DNA of 64,000 nucleotides from Trileptium ribeirensis (GCA_030248225.1 JASANE010001555.1:41322-105321); one strand, 5' to 3'. Shown: positions 23,301-36,240, counted from the stretch's first letter. Notes: generated by a model not told the origin, from the letters alone. A program made the numbers and translations.

Positions 23301-24427
23301 CTGGGAGTTCCTGAACGGGACCCCCGATAGGTCCAAAGATACATAGGAATGGGCTGTTCCCATGACCGCGAAATCAGCTCATTCCCATTTTAGGTTCCCC
23401 CTTCGGGACGCCTAAAGACGTCCTATCGGGACATTTGAAATTTAGCTAGGAATGCTAAGAATGCTAGGAATGTTTGGCTTTATCTTGTAAGCCAACATAT
23501 AAACGTGCAATGTTTGCACGTTTATCCATAGATAGGGCGATAAAATTTAGCCCCAGATGGCCTCCAAATAAGCTTAGTTAAGTGATGGATGAGGCAGCTA
23601 ACTCGCCAAATAGCTGGAATTTGACCTCAAATCGGCGAGTTAGCTGGGGGAAAATTTGATGAATGGGGACACGAAGACAAAAAAGATATATTCCAGCTTA
23701 CTTCAAGCATATTTAAGTACCAAACTTGGGTTTGAAATTTTAAATTTGACGGGTGATTTAATCGTTTTCATGGGACATTTGGGAGTTAACGACCAAGCTA
23801 AATTAGGTAAGAGGTTTAAAAGATCTGAGTAATGGGTTTTAGACAAGTTTCTGACAAGAATTTTGGGGGTACAGATGGGCTAAAATCGGAGATTTTGGGA
23901 GAAAACTCACAGATGGTGGACCTCCGAGTATTCGGAGGGTTCAAGTTTGATGTCGGCGATTTCGATTGAAGCCGACTCTCTCTAAAGGGGACCCAGGGTT
24001 TACGATAGCTGTCAAATTCAAAATCTTGGGAATTTTTCGATTGGGTGCCCGGGTTTGAACTCCAAAAAGTGGGCGTTGAAAGAGCTTCTCCGATTGGATA
24101 GCGACAAAATCGCTATCTCTCAATATAGGCAAAAATTTTGAGGCGACGAATACCGCGTCGTCTCTGGGAATCAGTTCGACTTCGGCAGCGCGGAGTTCGG
24201 TGGACTCTACTGACCGGCTCCGACGCTTGACTTTACTAGTACTGTTTCGTAATATTTTTCTTGCTTTCTTGTGCGTTTTGTTCTTCGAGTTTGGAATGGA
24301 GATCGGCGACCGGAGGACCCGCGCAGACATCTTCCGTCTCGCGGAAGGGGACTAGCGGTTGCTGTCCCGGATCGACGGCTGTAAGTTAGGAAGAGTATCA
24401 AGCAATTGGGGGTTTATTTTCCCCAGA
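20321..24427 (+). other. 4.1-kb non-coding region between last ORF and 3' LTR
   Basis: No convincing gene is visible. The ORFs are short, and those at 22522-22928 and 22681-23013 overlap in low-complexity pyrimidine-rich sequence. A short TGTATG repeat lies at about 20500-20520 and a near-perfect hairpin at 21056-21080 (GTAACAGGCC against GGCCCGTTAC). Pyrimidine and TGT-rich sequence fills 22780-23180. No clean polypurine tract abuts the LTR at 24428; the last 30 bases contain GGGGG, then T-rich sequence, then CCCCAGA. Such a long 3' untranslated part is far beyond that of ordinary Ty3 elements. Confidence 0.55.
23048..23164. repeat. 58-bp tandem duplication rich in TGTATG
   Basis: Two copies of a 58-base unit sit side by side. 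They begin with GTATGTATTTGTG at 23048 and 23106, and both end in ATGGACGCTATA. The copies differ at a few bases in the middle. They lie in a GT/TA-rich stretch of the element's 3' non-coding region and look like simple-sequence expansion. Confidence 0.75.
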
Positions 24428-27400
24428 TGTAACAGGAACCAATCATTTATAAAGGACAACCATAAAGTCGGCGCTCATGGGTGAAGGTCTCACCTTCCCC
24501 CGACCGGCGTCTACCCTTTTACATGCTGTTAGACAAACCTCCGCAAGTCTAATTCCGTTTTGGGCGCCTCGAGCGATTGCACAGAAGGTACGAAGTTGTA
24601 GGCACCAAGGTCGAAGTCATTCTGATTCCCCGTGGTCTTAGGTAAGGTAAATCAAAATGGACGCTTCTCGTCCATGCTTTAATGAGGTGCTGCTCTTGAG
24701 TTAGGCTAATAGAAATTTTCCTGAGCTGACCACGGTAAAATTTTCCTGACTAGTTATGGGGACAGGCTTTACTTGCTCATGTTTCTGGTTTACAAATTTA
24801 TTGCTTAGCGGACCGTTCGATGCTCATGCCGCTGCTTGAGCTCGGACTGACGTCGTAGTTAGGGACAGAAGACTAGCCTCCGTCGGGCTTTAGGAAGCCC
24901 CAAAATTTCATTTATCAGAACGAGTTAAGAAAATTTGGGGAACATCGAAAAGACTGAACAAATTCTAAGAACCTTAGCTTAAGCGTAAGGTGTTGGCACT
25001 CCGCAAGGAGCGATTTTCTTTGGCACGGTTTTTGGCATGATCGGCACAATCTCAGATTCGATTGATTTATGATTAAGACTGTCATCACCAGCGTTACATA
25101 AGGATTAGTTACCGACATCCCGAGCCCTCGACAGCCCCTCATGACTAAACTTACTAGGCGCTTGTAAAAGATATCGCCCCACCATGTTTGCTTCGAAATT
25201 GTCTCTGTTTAACTATTAAGTTTACCAACGCTCACCATAGTACGCAGCCGTGGTTGAGCTCGGCGATAGTGAATAAGAAAACTCCCCTTAGTAAGACGAA
25301 CCAACCGCTTGGCTGGATGCCACTCCCTATCGCTGTGCCCGCTTCCAAAAGCTCGGCACCATGCCCCGACCTTAAACAAAAAAAATGGTCTACAACATCC
25401 TTTTTCAATAAAGAAAAAATCGCGACCTCTCGCGAATCGTTTTGACCCCAAACCGAGTAAGTGCAAAACCCCGTTTTCTTTTCAGAGCCACTTGATCGCT
25501 GAGTTTAAGTATTTTTCTGTTTTAACACTGGTTGCCCGTTAGGCTATGTACTATGTAGGCCCTTGCTTGGAGTTTTACTGCTTTTCTCTCTCTTTTTTTC
25601 AGTTTCCCTTATTAGGTTTCGATCCTGCACGGGGAATTTAAGCCCGCTGCAGATTTCTTCAGTACTAACCACTCGATGATCGAGTTCTGAGAAAATTTAA
25701 TAAAATTTTAGTGATAACTCAACTGCACAATTTCGATAGTGCAGTTGAGACACTGTACAATTTCGATGTGTACAGTGAAATAAGGCCATAGGATAAGATA
25801 GAGAGAGTGAGCACAAAAGACGAGAACAACAACAAAAGAAACAAAGGAAACAAACAAAAAGGAGACAGAGCAGAAAAAGGGGAAAAGAAAGAAACCCCCA
25901 GAGAAGCGCCAACCCCACGGGACGCCGACACGTCTGCCCCCTAATTCGACCCTAAACGCACCCTTGAGCGCAACCCCGGCCAAGTTCGTCGAGCAGGCGC
26001 GCTCATCCGCTTAAAACGGCTAAGACAGCGACGGCGATCGCCTGGCAGATCGTTGAACATGGCGACTGTCGGGGCGTGCTCCTGGTAGGACCGTTGAAAA
26101 GTGACTAAGGGCGACCCCATTAACGTGATCAAAACGGCGTCCTCGATACTCATTACGTAGTTTAACTATTCCGCCACCATCAAAATTCACCCCCGCCGTT
26201 AGAAGCCAATCATAAATGAACTTTGAGGACTCGGGACAACTGAGCTTCCGCTTGAAGTGCTGGAGGTGCTGAGACTAAAACAATTAGCAATTTCCACATG
26301 ACCCGTCACGTGGGCGGAACGTTGTGGGATGCTCGATAAGGATGTTAGGTATTTTGTAGGACAAGGGATACTGACGAACCGAGTTTCCACATCTGACGAC
26401 CGAGTAGACGCATCGCTTATCGTAACCTGATTACTACTAACATTCGCTCGTTTGTACTATAAGTGACCATTTGTTTTGGACTGTGTAACGATTTGTATAA
26501 CAGTTGATTTTGACAATACGACTATGTTTTATCTTGCGCCGGAGACTCTGTGCTTTCTCGTACCCCGTGTCCTGCCTTTTTGACGAAAGAAACGAACCCT
26601 CTCTTTTTTGCGTATAACGCCGCGCGCTATTAAGAGCGAACTTCGAAGCACGCCGAACACATAACCCGAGCTATAGCGGACTTAGCTGAACGCCTCGGGA
26701 ACAGATTTCGGTCCGGTACTCCCGGGAACGACTTCGCTTGCGCCACCCCCTTTTCCTTTTTGCATTGGACAAAGGGAACGAATGATCGGATTGGTACATT
26801 ATTACTGTTTTAGCTGGTATTTGTTCAAGTACCTTGCCGGATGCCCGTTATTAACTAACACTGTACATAGCTTTGAATAAAGCCTTGAAAATTACGTGAC
26901 TTGTCCCGTGTTATTGGAATCTTAGCGTGATAAGGACGTCCAGACGGACGGGCCGACCCTTCGTGCCACGGCTTGCGGACGAAAATACCCCAAGCCCTGA
27001 CACGAACGGTCCGCCGCCAATATTGATATAGTTGTGTACTGACATTGCAGCGAGAATGGTCCTCAAAATTAGGCGTCAAACTCACTCGTTCAATAGTTAT
27101 TCTTACGCCAGAGATAAAATTTATTTGGAAAACTTTAGCACTCGTTACCAACTCCGTCAAAATTATCACGTTACAAAATAGATTGTCCGACGTTAAACGT
27201 CTCATGGCATAGCGGAACCCGGGCCATATGGCTATAACGGATAAAGTGTTCAGCCGAGGATAAACTAAGTGAAACTCAAAATTTACCTTGCTAAATCAAA
27301 CTTATCACGCGTTTTACTTTAAATCACGCTAGACAAAACAACTTCCGTTAGGTTAGGACAGGGAATATCGGTTTGACATTATGACCTGTGGGCAGGTTTC

Positions 27401-27652
27401 GGTGTCAACCTCCCTGGGGGACCTCAGTGATCATACCAAAATACAAGACACGTGCGCAACCAATCGGGCGGTGTCCGACCACACCCCGTGAAGCGCGCCT
27501 GCGGCCTGCTAAGCTCCGTAACTTCTTGGGTCTGACCAAGAAAAGTGGTTAAAATTCCAAACTTAGGGTCCACCCTTGAGGTTATGATAGCCGGGGTCGT
27601 ATGGGCATGGTGTTAGGAAGTTGCGCCATGCAGCTGCGTCACCGTTATTACA
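24428..27652 (+). repeat. 3' long terminal repeat of the giant element
   Basis: This is the complete LTR, about 3225 bases, starting TGTAA and ending TTACA, which form a 5-bp inverted repeat with the standard TG...CA ends. From 24610 it matches positions 1-3046. A TTTATAAAGG box lies about 20 bases in (about 24446) and an AATAAA at about 25408. If both are used, the U3 region would be very short; this is unproven. The twin hairpins recur at 25720-25777. The start is inferred from the terminal symmetry, because the equivalent part of the 5' LTR lies outside the window. The flanking target duplication cannot be checked for the same reason. Confidence 0.88.
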
Positions 27653-29689
27653 CTTAACCCTATAAACGTCGAACAATTGAAGCTTTTGTATAATACCAGT
27701 ACTAAGCCATGATTCTCAAGATGCTTCACATTTTCACGCATGATTGTATTAGACCAAGACCATTCTTTGCTTTTACGTCATAGTACAGTTGGTGCTTTTT
27801 GTATGCTATCTTGCTAATTTGCATTTCTTTGTTTCGGCTAGTTATATTTGATAAAGGGTGCCTGTGTTTTGCGACAAATTCAAATACGTCTTTATTTTAT
27901 TGAAATTATCTTTACACTGTCCTTATTTGTGATGCTGAGGACTGTATTAATGTTGCGGACAGCGTCAAACACATGATTAGGTATCATTTTTTTGCTGCTA
28001 ACTGCAACTTTTAATTTATACTTTACTCTGAACCCTAAGCGGCATGGAAAATTTGTTCATAATGCCTCCAGTGATGCCGAAGGCCGACGCCCCGACACCC
28101 GCACTACCCTTTTCGGACCTCGGACCTTGAGTATGTGTGTTTTAATTGCTCAAAGGATACATTCGGGATGATGTTACGAGCAAATGAAAACCACTCACTA
28201 TGTCAAAACAAGACTGAATTGGCAATGGCACAAGGAATCAGCATGTTAGTGCGATATTACACACAGGTATTTGTCTATGCCATTCCACTAATACTGCAAT
28301 CTTCCCGATTATCATAACAGTTCCTAGGTCTCAACTGCCCGAATGTCGCAATTACGGGATATTTAGAATTCGGAACAGCCTAGTAACGAAGAAATAATTG
28401 GAAATTGGAACTGGAAATCCTCACGAAATGAGAAAAGCTTATAACTGGAAATTTGGTAAGCTGAAGTTCGATAAGTTGGTATAGTCTTGCTGGGTAGTGT
28501 AAAAAGGCGATGAAACCAGTTATGGCGAACGTGGCCAGTCTGAACAATTGATCTGCAGATACACTGACACACAAATATTAGTTGATCCTGTGACAATCGA
28601 AAAACTATTAAGTTAGGTTTCAAGTGCTAAACTAAATCCCAAAGCAGTTTGTATGTCGTGTAGCTTTGCAAACCCGAACCCGCGCTTTGAATCTACCCGA
28701 GTTATTTGGTTATAATCGGCATGCGTGAAACACCGAGCCATCTAGAAATAATTGCTCGATTACTTGATATAAATTCCTTTTTGACACAATATCAGTTAGT
28801 AAATGTCAATAAAAATAGACAGTTACTGTCTTCTCTTATAAAAAGCCACAAGTTTTCTACTTCCTAATCGTATTACGTTATAGATATTGTGAATGACTTA
28901 TATAGGTTGCGTATTATAGCACTACGAAGTGCTTATTAGCTACTTTAATAATATGCAAAATTTGTAACTGACAGTTTTCAATATCGTTCTTCGGTTCATG
29001 CTGGTATTTACTTAGCTAGCGTTGTACTCTGGTTTTGCGCTTTTTTAATATCTGGGTGTCGGTGGCTTAGGTTACAAAGGGTCTTCCGGGTCCAAACCCA
29101 CCCAATTACTTAAAATTAACCCAAATTCCTATCTAAATCAAAAAATTCGGGTTTTTAAAATTTTCAGCTATTACATGGGCCCCGTCCCAATAACCTTCAA
29201 ATCTTAAATTTTGTTGATTTTGTTTCAAGTTAATTTGTGTCAAGTTGGGGTTTAGTAGGCTACCAAAGGCTCCCTGGTCCAAACCTCCCTAAAAATTATA
29301 AATTTCCAAGTCCCAACCTAAAAACCCAAAACATTACAAAATCAGTTATTTTGTTAGTCGCTATTTCTTAATTTACTACATTTTGGGATTTTGTTGTTTT
29401 TCTTTTTAGTAATTAGCATTTAGCTAAGTCTATGTTATAATAGTTTTAGTTTTATTTTTAGTTCTTTTTGTGTGAAGACTTCTACAAGCGTCTGCTAAGA
29501 GTTTTACGGTGTTGGCTAACATTTTATATATTTTATACATCGGTTACATAGCTAATGGATGTGTCGTTGTACTGGTCTGTAGTGTTAGTGTTGAGGGTCT
29601 AGTAGGCTATTTCAATTTAAATTTTATTTTCACAAAATAATTTATTATTCCCTCAAATTCAAAATTTCTAAAAACTCAAAATTGTATGT
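27653..29689. other. AT-rich flank, no gene seen
   Basis: This is host DNA starting directly after the 3' LTR. The short ORFs (for example 28135-28317) show no recognisable domain. At 29060-29300 two diverged copies of a segment with GGTCCAAACC lie about 190 bases apart, suggesting an old duplication. I see nothing else. Confidence 0.5.
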
Positions 29690-30555
29690 AATTGAATTCC
29701 ACTCGCGAGCGAGTGGAGCGAGAATTTTTTGGCTTTGGAGGGGGGTTGAGGAGGTCCTGTCTGTGTGTGTCTGTCGGACCTGGATCTCGATAATGGTTGG
29801 GCGGATTTTGATGCAAGATAGCTCATTCGAACCGCAATGGTCGATTTAGGTGTAGTGACGGACCCGATTTTTGAATTTTTTGCCGTAGGAAAAGTTATGG
29901 GGCAAAATGACATCATTTTGGCCCATTTTTCGGCACCCCCTCCAGTTTTTGCGAATTTTCTCAATAAGTACAAGATGTATCCGCAAACTTTATAGGCCTA
30001 TTCCATGTAGCTTTACCAGGACTTTCCAATGTATAACAGGTTTTTCAACTACTTCCCAATCTGGAGTCTATAAGCTTATAGTTGGCACCAAATTTCATAT
30101 TTGGTGTGAAAAGTCATGGGAAATGCACCTAAATGTGTGCTTATTGTTGGTTTTAGTGTCGGATATTGTGTTTTCTGGGCCAACAAGCTGATTGTGAGTG
30201 TCAAAAATGTGTGGCAAATATTTTTCACACTTCTGCTTCATACTCAGTATTAAAAATGACATTTTTCTCAAGTGTCGGTTTGAATTCTTTAAAGTTCTTT
30301 TCACGGTCAATTTGGAGTTTTATTGAATTATTAAATTGTTAGTTCATTGTTTTGTACTCGTTGTATGATGTTTTGTCTATTGCATACGTTGGCTATCAAA
30401 AGAGGCGGGCGTAACTATGACTCATCACTCACGGTTTATATAATGCCGCACCTGTGTACTGTGTGTAGGCTTTGTTTGTGTGTGTTTCTACAACATACTT
30501 CGGTGGATTGTTCTCACCACTCGAATTCTGGCTCGCAAGCGAGCCTCACTAGTGT
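29690..30555. mobile_element. Non-autonomous inverted-repeat element, copy 1 (family with GAATTC-CACTCG ends)
   Basis: The segment shares long similarity with 50130-50890, including the run around CTGGATCTCGATAA, the GGGGCAAAATGAC run and the ending CACTCGAATTCTGGCTCGCAAG. The ends are inverted: GAATTCCACTCG...GAGTGG on the left and CCACTCGAATTC on the right, with a small palindrome CTCGCGAGCGAG at the left end. There is no transposase ORF. The middle contains an internally repeated block (TTTCATATTTGG...AAATGTGTG). It is probably a MITE-like element mobilised by an unseen partner. Confidence 0.6.
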
Positions 30556-31326
30556 ATTAGCTACGTTGATTTTAATAGTGCTTTGTTGTTCAGAACATTG
30601 CGAGGTTTTTTAGCGATTTTACGTGTTTAATGCTTAAAGAATGGTGAACACGAGTACTTGATAGTTGATAATGGGTTCGAAGCGTAAAGAGTTAGGCGAA
30701 GCTTAGTTATTTTCGCTTATCGGCTTACGGTATTCAGCTTGATTGTATAACCGGACGGAGTTTATCATCGGAGATAGATTTCACGAATAAGTATCTTTAA
30801 TTAGGTATTGTACTATTTAAATTAGTAATAACTATTTTCCTACTAAAAAGAAGTGGCATAATGTTACTAAGGGTGGTGATATAATAGATAACAATAAGAT
30901 TAGTAATATTTTAAAAATTTCGGCCCATAGTGTCTATTTGAGAAAACCAGGGCGAGCAGATTATGAGATTATGGGGATCAGGGGTAGTAGCATTGCGTGT
31001 TAGGTGTGGCAGTTATTCGGATCGGTTCAGCAAGTAGTGTTAGTCTTGAGAAAACTGGGCGAGTAAGGGGCGCGGTTTCGAATACCGCTTGAGCTACCGA
31101 AATTCCTGGCCAGCAGTTCGGGGGTCAAGCACCTTTCTTTGTGCGATCAGCCTTTCCGAGAAACTTCAACTGAATAGTAGTCGACCGCTACTATACAGTT
31201 TTAGTAACCTTGTTTAAGATAACCGACATTTGCTAGTGTAACTTTAAGGCTCAGGTTAAAGTAATTAATTAACTATGCAGTCGGCTAGGCATTCGGGAAC
31301 TCACAATAGCTTTAGAAAAGTAGCAG

Positions 31327-32578
31327 CAGGGAGTAACCGGAATTCCGGTTCCGGCGAAAATCGTGTTCCGGCTGCGGTTCCGGCGAAAATCGTGTTCCGG
31401 TTGCGGTTACGGGGAAAATCGTGTTCCGGTTGCGGTTCCGGCAAAAGGAAAAAAACCATGCCGGAACCGAAATTCCGGTTTAAAATTTTTTTTGAAATTT
31501 TCCACATTTTTGACTCATCTGTGGTTCAAACATATGTATTATACACAATGATCAAGTTCCAATACAACTAAACAAAAGAAAAAATTAACTCAGCAAATTG
31601 CCGCGTGAAACGGAAGTAGGACACATAATTTAAGTAGGAATCTTTCAACTTAACCCAGCAGGAATTTGTTAGCAAAACAAAGCCAGCTCGATGCTTGTAA
31701 CATCTATTTTACATATGCAGAAGTCTGCGGGGTATGTTAGAGTTAAACGGTCCAGCTCGGTAACCGAGTATGGATAAATTAGAAAATTCTTAGCTGTAAG
31801 CTTGGTTAATCAAGTTTCGCAAGCACCAGCCAGTGTGTTTGCAAATTTTGTAAATCAGTCTACATTGAAGGAAAGTAACATATGTGCAACAGAAACTGAG
31901 TTCTTGGCAATGAACTGTATTTATTGAAACTGTGCGAGCAGTATAACAGTGTATCTCATTCATTGCATTCTGATCAGTAAGTTATTATCATTATCGTCTA
32001 GCCGACGGGCACTTGTTGCCCAACGCTGGCCTAAACAATGTCATTGATCACTGACCAGAAAATTATAGTATACCTTCTCTTCTTTTGTTTTCTTTTAGAA
32101 CCATATAAACCAGTAATTTCAAGGTTCCTACAGAATAACACTCAACAAACGTATCTGTTGTAAAAGGAGGCGAATGGAGACACAGTGAAAGTGTTTAGAC
32201 TATGCTCTATGCAAGGCATGTTTAGTTACAAGCACATTCAGTTTGACGCAATTTAAGCAAGGCTGTATTGTGGAAGGCATTTTTGCTCTGGGGATCAAAA
32301 TACAACATATTGATCGACGAATATACATTATTAGCTTTCTCTGTCTCTTCAAAGTTACAGAGAAGCAATAATGCATTCGCAATACATTAAGCTTAATGTA
32401 AAAGTTATTTTTAATACATTTTAAATCCACTGTGCCTTCATTTCTCTCTTCATCTGGTTTACTATATATAAGTTTCGAAGACCAGGTTCCGGATCCGGTT
32501 TAAATGGACGGTTCCGGTTGCTGGTTCCGGTTTCGATAAATTTCGGTTCCGGTTCCGCTTAATCCCTGGCGAGCAATG
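31327..32578 (-). mobile_element. hAT-like non-autonomous element with CCGGAA-rich ends, copy 1
   Basis: The ends are CAGGGAGTAACCGGAA on the left and a diverged ...AATCCCTG on the right. The body matches the copies at 42048-46356 and 51778-52948 in opposite orientation, including the ACAATACATTAAG and GTGGAAGGCAT blocks. Next to the left end, three tandem copies of a unit of about 33 bases (CGAAAATCGTGTTCCGG core, 31360-31440) multiply the TTCCGG motif. There is no transposase. The flanking 8-mers match poorly, so this copy is old or rearranged. Confidence 0.65.
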
Positions 32579-33888
32579 ACCATTAGTAACCAGAAATGAT
32601 GAAAATGGTAATAAATGCTTCAACTACTGTCCAAAAATACTGATCATCAGGACAAGCCTCCCTTATGATGAATCGGGTACAACAAACTTATCAGAAACAA
32701 ATATAAAAGACGTTGTCCCTCCCTCACCCCACCCCTCCGATTCATCGGGTACAGCAGGCCGTCCAGTCACAGTCACAGTTCTCATCTTTTCAGTAATCCC
32801 CGATTGGGCATCAGTTAAGTCTGTTTCAGAATCACTTTAAGCGTCAGTCGTGAAGATCGAACCACACTCTCCGCCCACCGCGGGTACAGTCACCCGTTTC
32901 GCTGTTGCTGCCGCCACCACTGCTGCTGCTGTTGTAGCCACCGACGCTGCTGCCGTCGTAATAGTTGCTGTTGGTGTTGCAACTGTAGCTTCACAACACG
33001 AATGGCTACCTGGAAAGCCCCCGGGTTGAATTTGCGGAGATTGTGACGCCCCCTTGCCGAGTACTGGGGCAGGATTATTGTCTTTTATATACTGTATTTA
33101 AAGACTGAAATATATATATATAAAGAAAATATATAATATATATATATAATTTATGAGTATTATATAGAATATTATATATACGTATATATATAATTTGTGT
33201 AGGTATAAATATATAAATATGACATGGCAAGGTTAAATGAAAAGTGGGAGATCCCATCATAATGGTCCTAAATATAAGCCATGCAGGACATGTGAGCATG
33301 TCCGACACAGTCTTAAATTTTTAAGGTTTGGTCACCCTCCCCCCTTGTTACCCCTAACTAAGATCCAGAAACTAAGGGAGGACGAGTCTTGAGTGCGACT
33401 ACCAGAGCCTACATTTAGCCAGTTTGTTTCAACCAAGGTTCACCCTGCCCGTTTTTTAGAATATATACCGTATAGCCTGAACCACCCGTTGCTCCTCTCG
33501 ACGTTGAGGAGGTAGGTAGTAGGTTGGATTTTGAGTGCGTATCGTGGCTTGCTCTACCATACCGTACGTTATATCGTACACGAATCCGTCGACTAAGGGC
33601 CCTAATGTGCTGTGCTTTTGATTAATAGCTGTTAACGTCGTGTGTTATATTCGCGCCATACATTTAGTGATTGGGCAGCTACCGGACGATATTATTGTTT
33701 GTTTAACACCGTATGTCATAGTCGTATATATCAACAATGTTTGGTGGTCCTACAGTGCTTAATTGGAAACTGTTTTATATGATTACAGCTACATGCGCCA
33801 TCGTAGCATGCGCTAGCTTGCATCACCTTCAATACGAACACGCCTTACTCGCGAATCTCGGAATCTAATCGGCGGAACCCTATCATGG
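32579..33888. repeat. Unassigned sequence with GCTGCTGCC and AT simple repeats
   Basis: No gene is recognisable. A GCTGTTGCTGCC-type triplet-rich stretch lies at about 32900-32985, and a TA-rich array (ATATATATA, repeated) at about 33105-33225. The triplet stretch has no long open frame around it. From 33226 to 33888 I see nothing. Confidence 0.5.
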
Positions 33889-34085
33889 GCTCTCCATTCG
33901 CTGAAAATTTTGCCAAATGGTATGAACCGGGTGTCGCCCGAGTTTGCCAAGAGAAAAACGGTTAAAAATCATGTCAGAAACACTGCCAAAACGTTTTTTA
34001 TGGAGAGAAAAAGCGATTAGGAAGCAAATTTTGATCAAATTTTATGTACTTTGGACAGACTAGAAACAGAAGAAGTTGAGCCCAG
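33885..34085 (+). mobile_element. Fragment of MITE family B (CTCTCCATTCGCTG end)
   Basis: The segment begins GGGCTCTCCATTCGCTGAAA and carries the family's inner blocks (GAGAAAAACGGTTAAAAATC, GTCAGAAACACTGCC, AAGCAAATTTTGA). Related copies lie at about 34704-35045, 36715-36855, 49705-49975, 54950-55336 and, inverted, 56410-56605. Complete copies end ...AATTTGGAGAGC, the inverse of the start. It has no coding capacity. Confidence 0.6.
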
Positions 34086-34503
34086 CCATCCTGTAGGTAT
34101 TGGTAATCATCCGAATGCTCTTATATTCCGCATATATATACCCATTCCAGCTTCTTTAAGTTGGAACTGGTCATGCTCGAATTAACTTTACTGTCAGCGA
34201 AATTTTACTCATAAACCTATTTAACACAACATTATATGTATTTATAATGTTTAACCTCAACATCTCAGACAGAAGTTTATGCAATATTGATCAGTCCTGT
34301 ACGGTTTGAACTGCCATCTTTTCAAACTGGGATTGTTTTAAACTATATTCTATGGAATTTGGGTTTGTTTTAGACTATATTATATGGAATTTATTTAGAT
34401 TTTTGTGACCGTATAATGTTTTCGTGTAGTACCTTGTCTCTATTCTAATCTTATCTATATTTTAGCGCATACATATCATTTTGTTCTATGGACTACTGCA
34501 ATC

Positions 34504-34619
34504 ATGGTTGTACAATACTTATATTCTGTTGGGACCACGGTTCGATCTCACTGGAAGAAAACACTTTTGGCCATTGCAGCGGGCGGCTTGGGCGTGCGCT
34601 ATGTGAATAATAAAGAGAG
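34504..34619 (+). CDS. AGK: Acylglycerol kinase, coding exon 1
   Basis: The ATG at 34504 starts a 116-base coding segment ending ...AAAGAGAG before the donor GTTAGC at 34620. It encodes RSHWKKTLLAIAAGGLGV, matching in layout the N-terminus of animal AGK: a basic stretch with HWKKT, then a hydrophobic helix that anchors the protein in mitochondrial membranes. AGK phosphorylates monoacylglycerol and diacylglycerol, and in vertebrates is also a TIM22 import-complex subunit. The exon ends two bases into a codon, which fits the single leading base of the exon at 37782. The open frame runs on past the donor into intron sequence with no further similarity. A possible acceptor TTTTAG lies about 40 bases upstream, so there may be an untranslated first exon. 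Confidence 0.78.
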
Positions 34620-34703
34620 GTTAGCATATTTTGAGTCTCGACGATACGTTGCTGGGATCTCGGTATGCTTTTTCCTGGACAAGAACCAGGGGCTTTGCAT
34701 CTG

Positions 34704-35045
34704 GACTTTCCAATCGCTGAAAATTTTGTTAGGGGGCAGGAAATGGGGGCGCTCGATTTTGCCAGTCGGCATTGTGCAAAGAGAAATGGGTTAAAAATCG
34801 TGTCAGAAACATTGCCAAAGCGCTTTGATGGGGCAAAGAAGCGCTTTTGAAGCAAATGTTGACAGAATTTGCTAAATTTTTTACTTCAGAACGAAATTTT
34901 GGTCAAGCTTTATGTACGTTGGACCGATTGAATACAAAAAATTTTCCAAAAGGGTGCCTGAACCAGGAGGCACATGTTTTGAACCAGATGGAACCGAAAA
35001 ATGTCATTGCCCTTCCGCTCCACTCCCAATTTGGAGAGCACAGTA
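34704..35045 (+). mobile_element. MITE family B, nearly complete copy in AGK intron 1
   Basis: The copy runs from CTTTCCAATCGCTGAAAATTTTG to CCCAATTTGGAGAGC. Its inner blocks match the 54950-55336 copy, including the TTGGACCGA and AAATTTTCCAA blocks. It lies entirely inside the first AGK intron. There is no ORF of its own. Confidence 0.6.
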
Positions 35046-36240
35046 ATTGCAGGGCCGCAAGTACATGTGCAAAATTCAAAAATTGATCTATAGATTCCGC
35101 CATTTCGAGACAAATAGAAGATTGATTTGGTTTACAATGCCCCAAATTGATGTCATGCCCAAATACTCCGCCGGCGCAGTTTGGTGAATTTCATTTTGGC
35201 AATTGCTGTCCGGCAACAATTTTGATTATGAGATCATAACTCTTGTTACAGGCATCATTATCCTGTCGCGAGCTAGAGCAGGTATTTTGAATCTATGAGC
35301 AAAAGACTGAAAAATATCCAACGACTCAAAAATATGGGTTATCCTATTATTTTTATCTGCGTTTCGAGAACGTACTTGTGAATTATTATTCTCTATATTT
35401 GCAAAAAATAGAATTTTTTCGCAAGCCGAACTACTGTCTGAGTGCAAACACAAAGCCAGGTGCACAAACAGATTCTATTACTCGTCGAATAAAAAATGTT
35501 TAGAAAATCCATCAATTATATAATGAGTTATCTATCGCAAAAACGTACACATTTGACCTTTATTTATGAAAACTCCGCTAGCTAAGATCACTAATTTTTA
35601 ATAAATTAAGCCAACTAGCCGTTTTCATAAATGTATAAATATATTAGGCATGTATATACAGAAAAACGGATTTTGCCACTTCAATTTTTTCCAAAAAACT
35701 ACTTAATTCGTAATAGTACGTATATATATATATTATGAATTTTTGGTGTAGTGAGTGAAAAGAGCAATTCGAAAAATTCGTATTGAGTGGAGCGAAGCGA
35801 AGCGTTTTTATTTTCTGTCTGGGAGTAAAAAGGACGATGTCCGTCCGTTCGTTCGTTCGGTCCGACGGATCTCAAGAACCACTGAACCGATTTTAAAAAA
35901 CTTTTTTTGTTTGAAAGCCTTTCATGTCAGAGTGTGCACCTGATATTTGGGATTAAAAAATTTGAGTGGTTAATTAGTAATTAGCTAATTAGTTAAGCTT
36001 ATGCAGCTAAAATAAAGAATTTTGCAATATTTGTGTTATTTATTGAAATAGAATTGTTTCGATCAAATCATTATAGGGTTTTTGGGTCGAAATATTCAAA
36101 TATAATATTTTTACCAATGATAAAGCCCTATGCCCTATGCAATGTAGTTACAAGAACATAAAATTGAGTATATACATTCGTAATGCCACAGCCCAAGCTC
36201 CGCCCACAAATGTAGTTCCACTACCGACTAGTTAGTTATC
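35046..36240. repeat. Intron 1 sequence with repeat family shared with 63180-63600
   Basis: Parts of 35220-35640 resemble 63400-63600: the CGTCGAATAAAAA block, the ATCCATCA/ATTCATCA block and the AAAACTCCG block in the same order. At 35780-35950 there is a GAGCGAAGCGAAGCG palindromic start and a block GGATCTCAAGAACCACTGAACC, an arrangement found at the ends of small transposons. No gene is seen. Confidence 0.45.
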
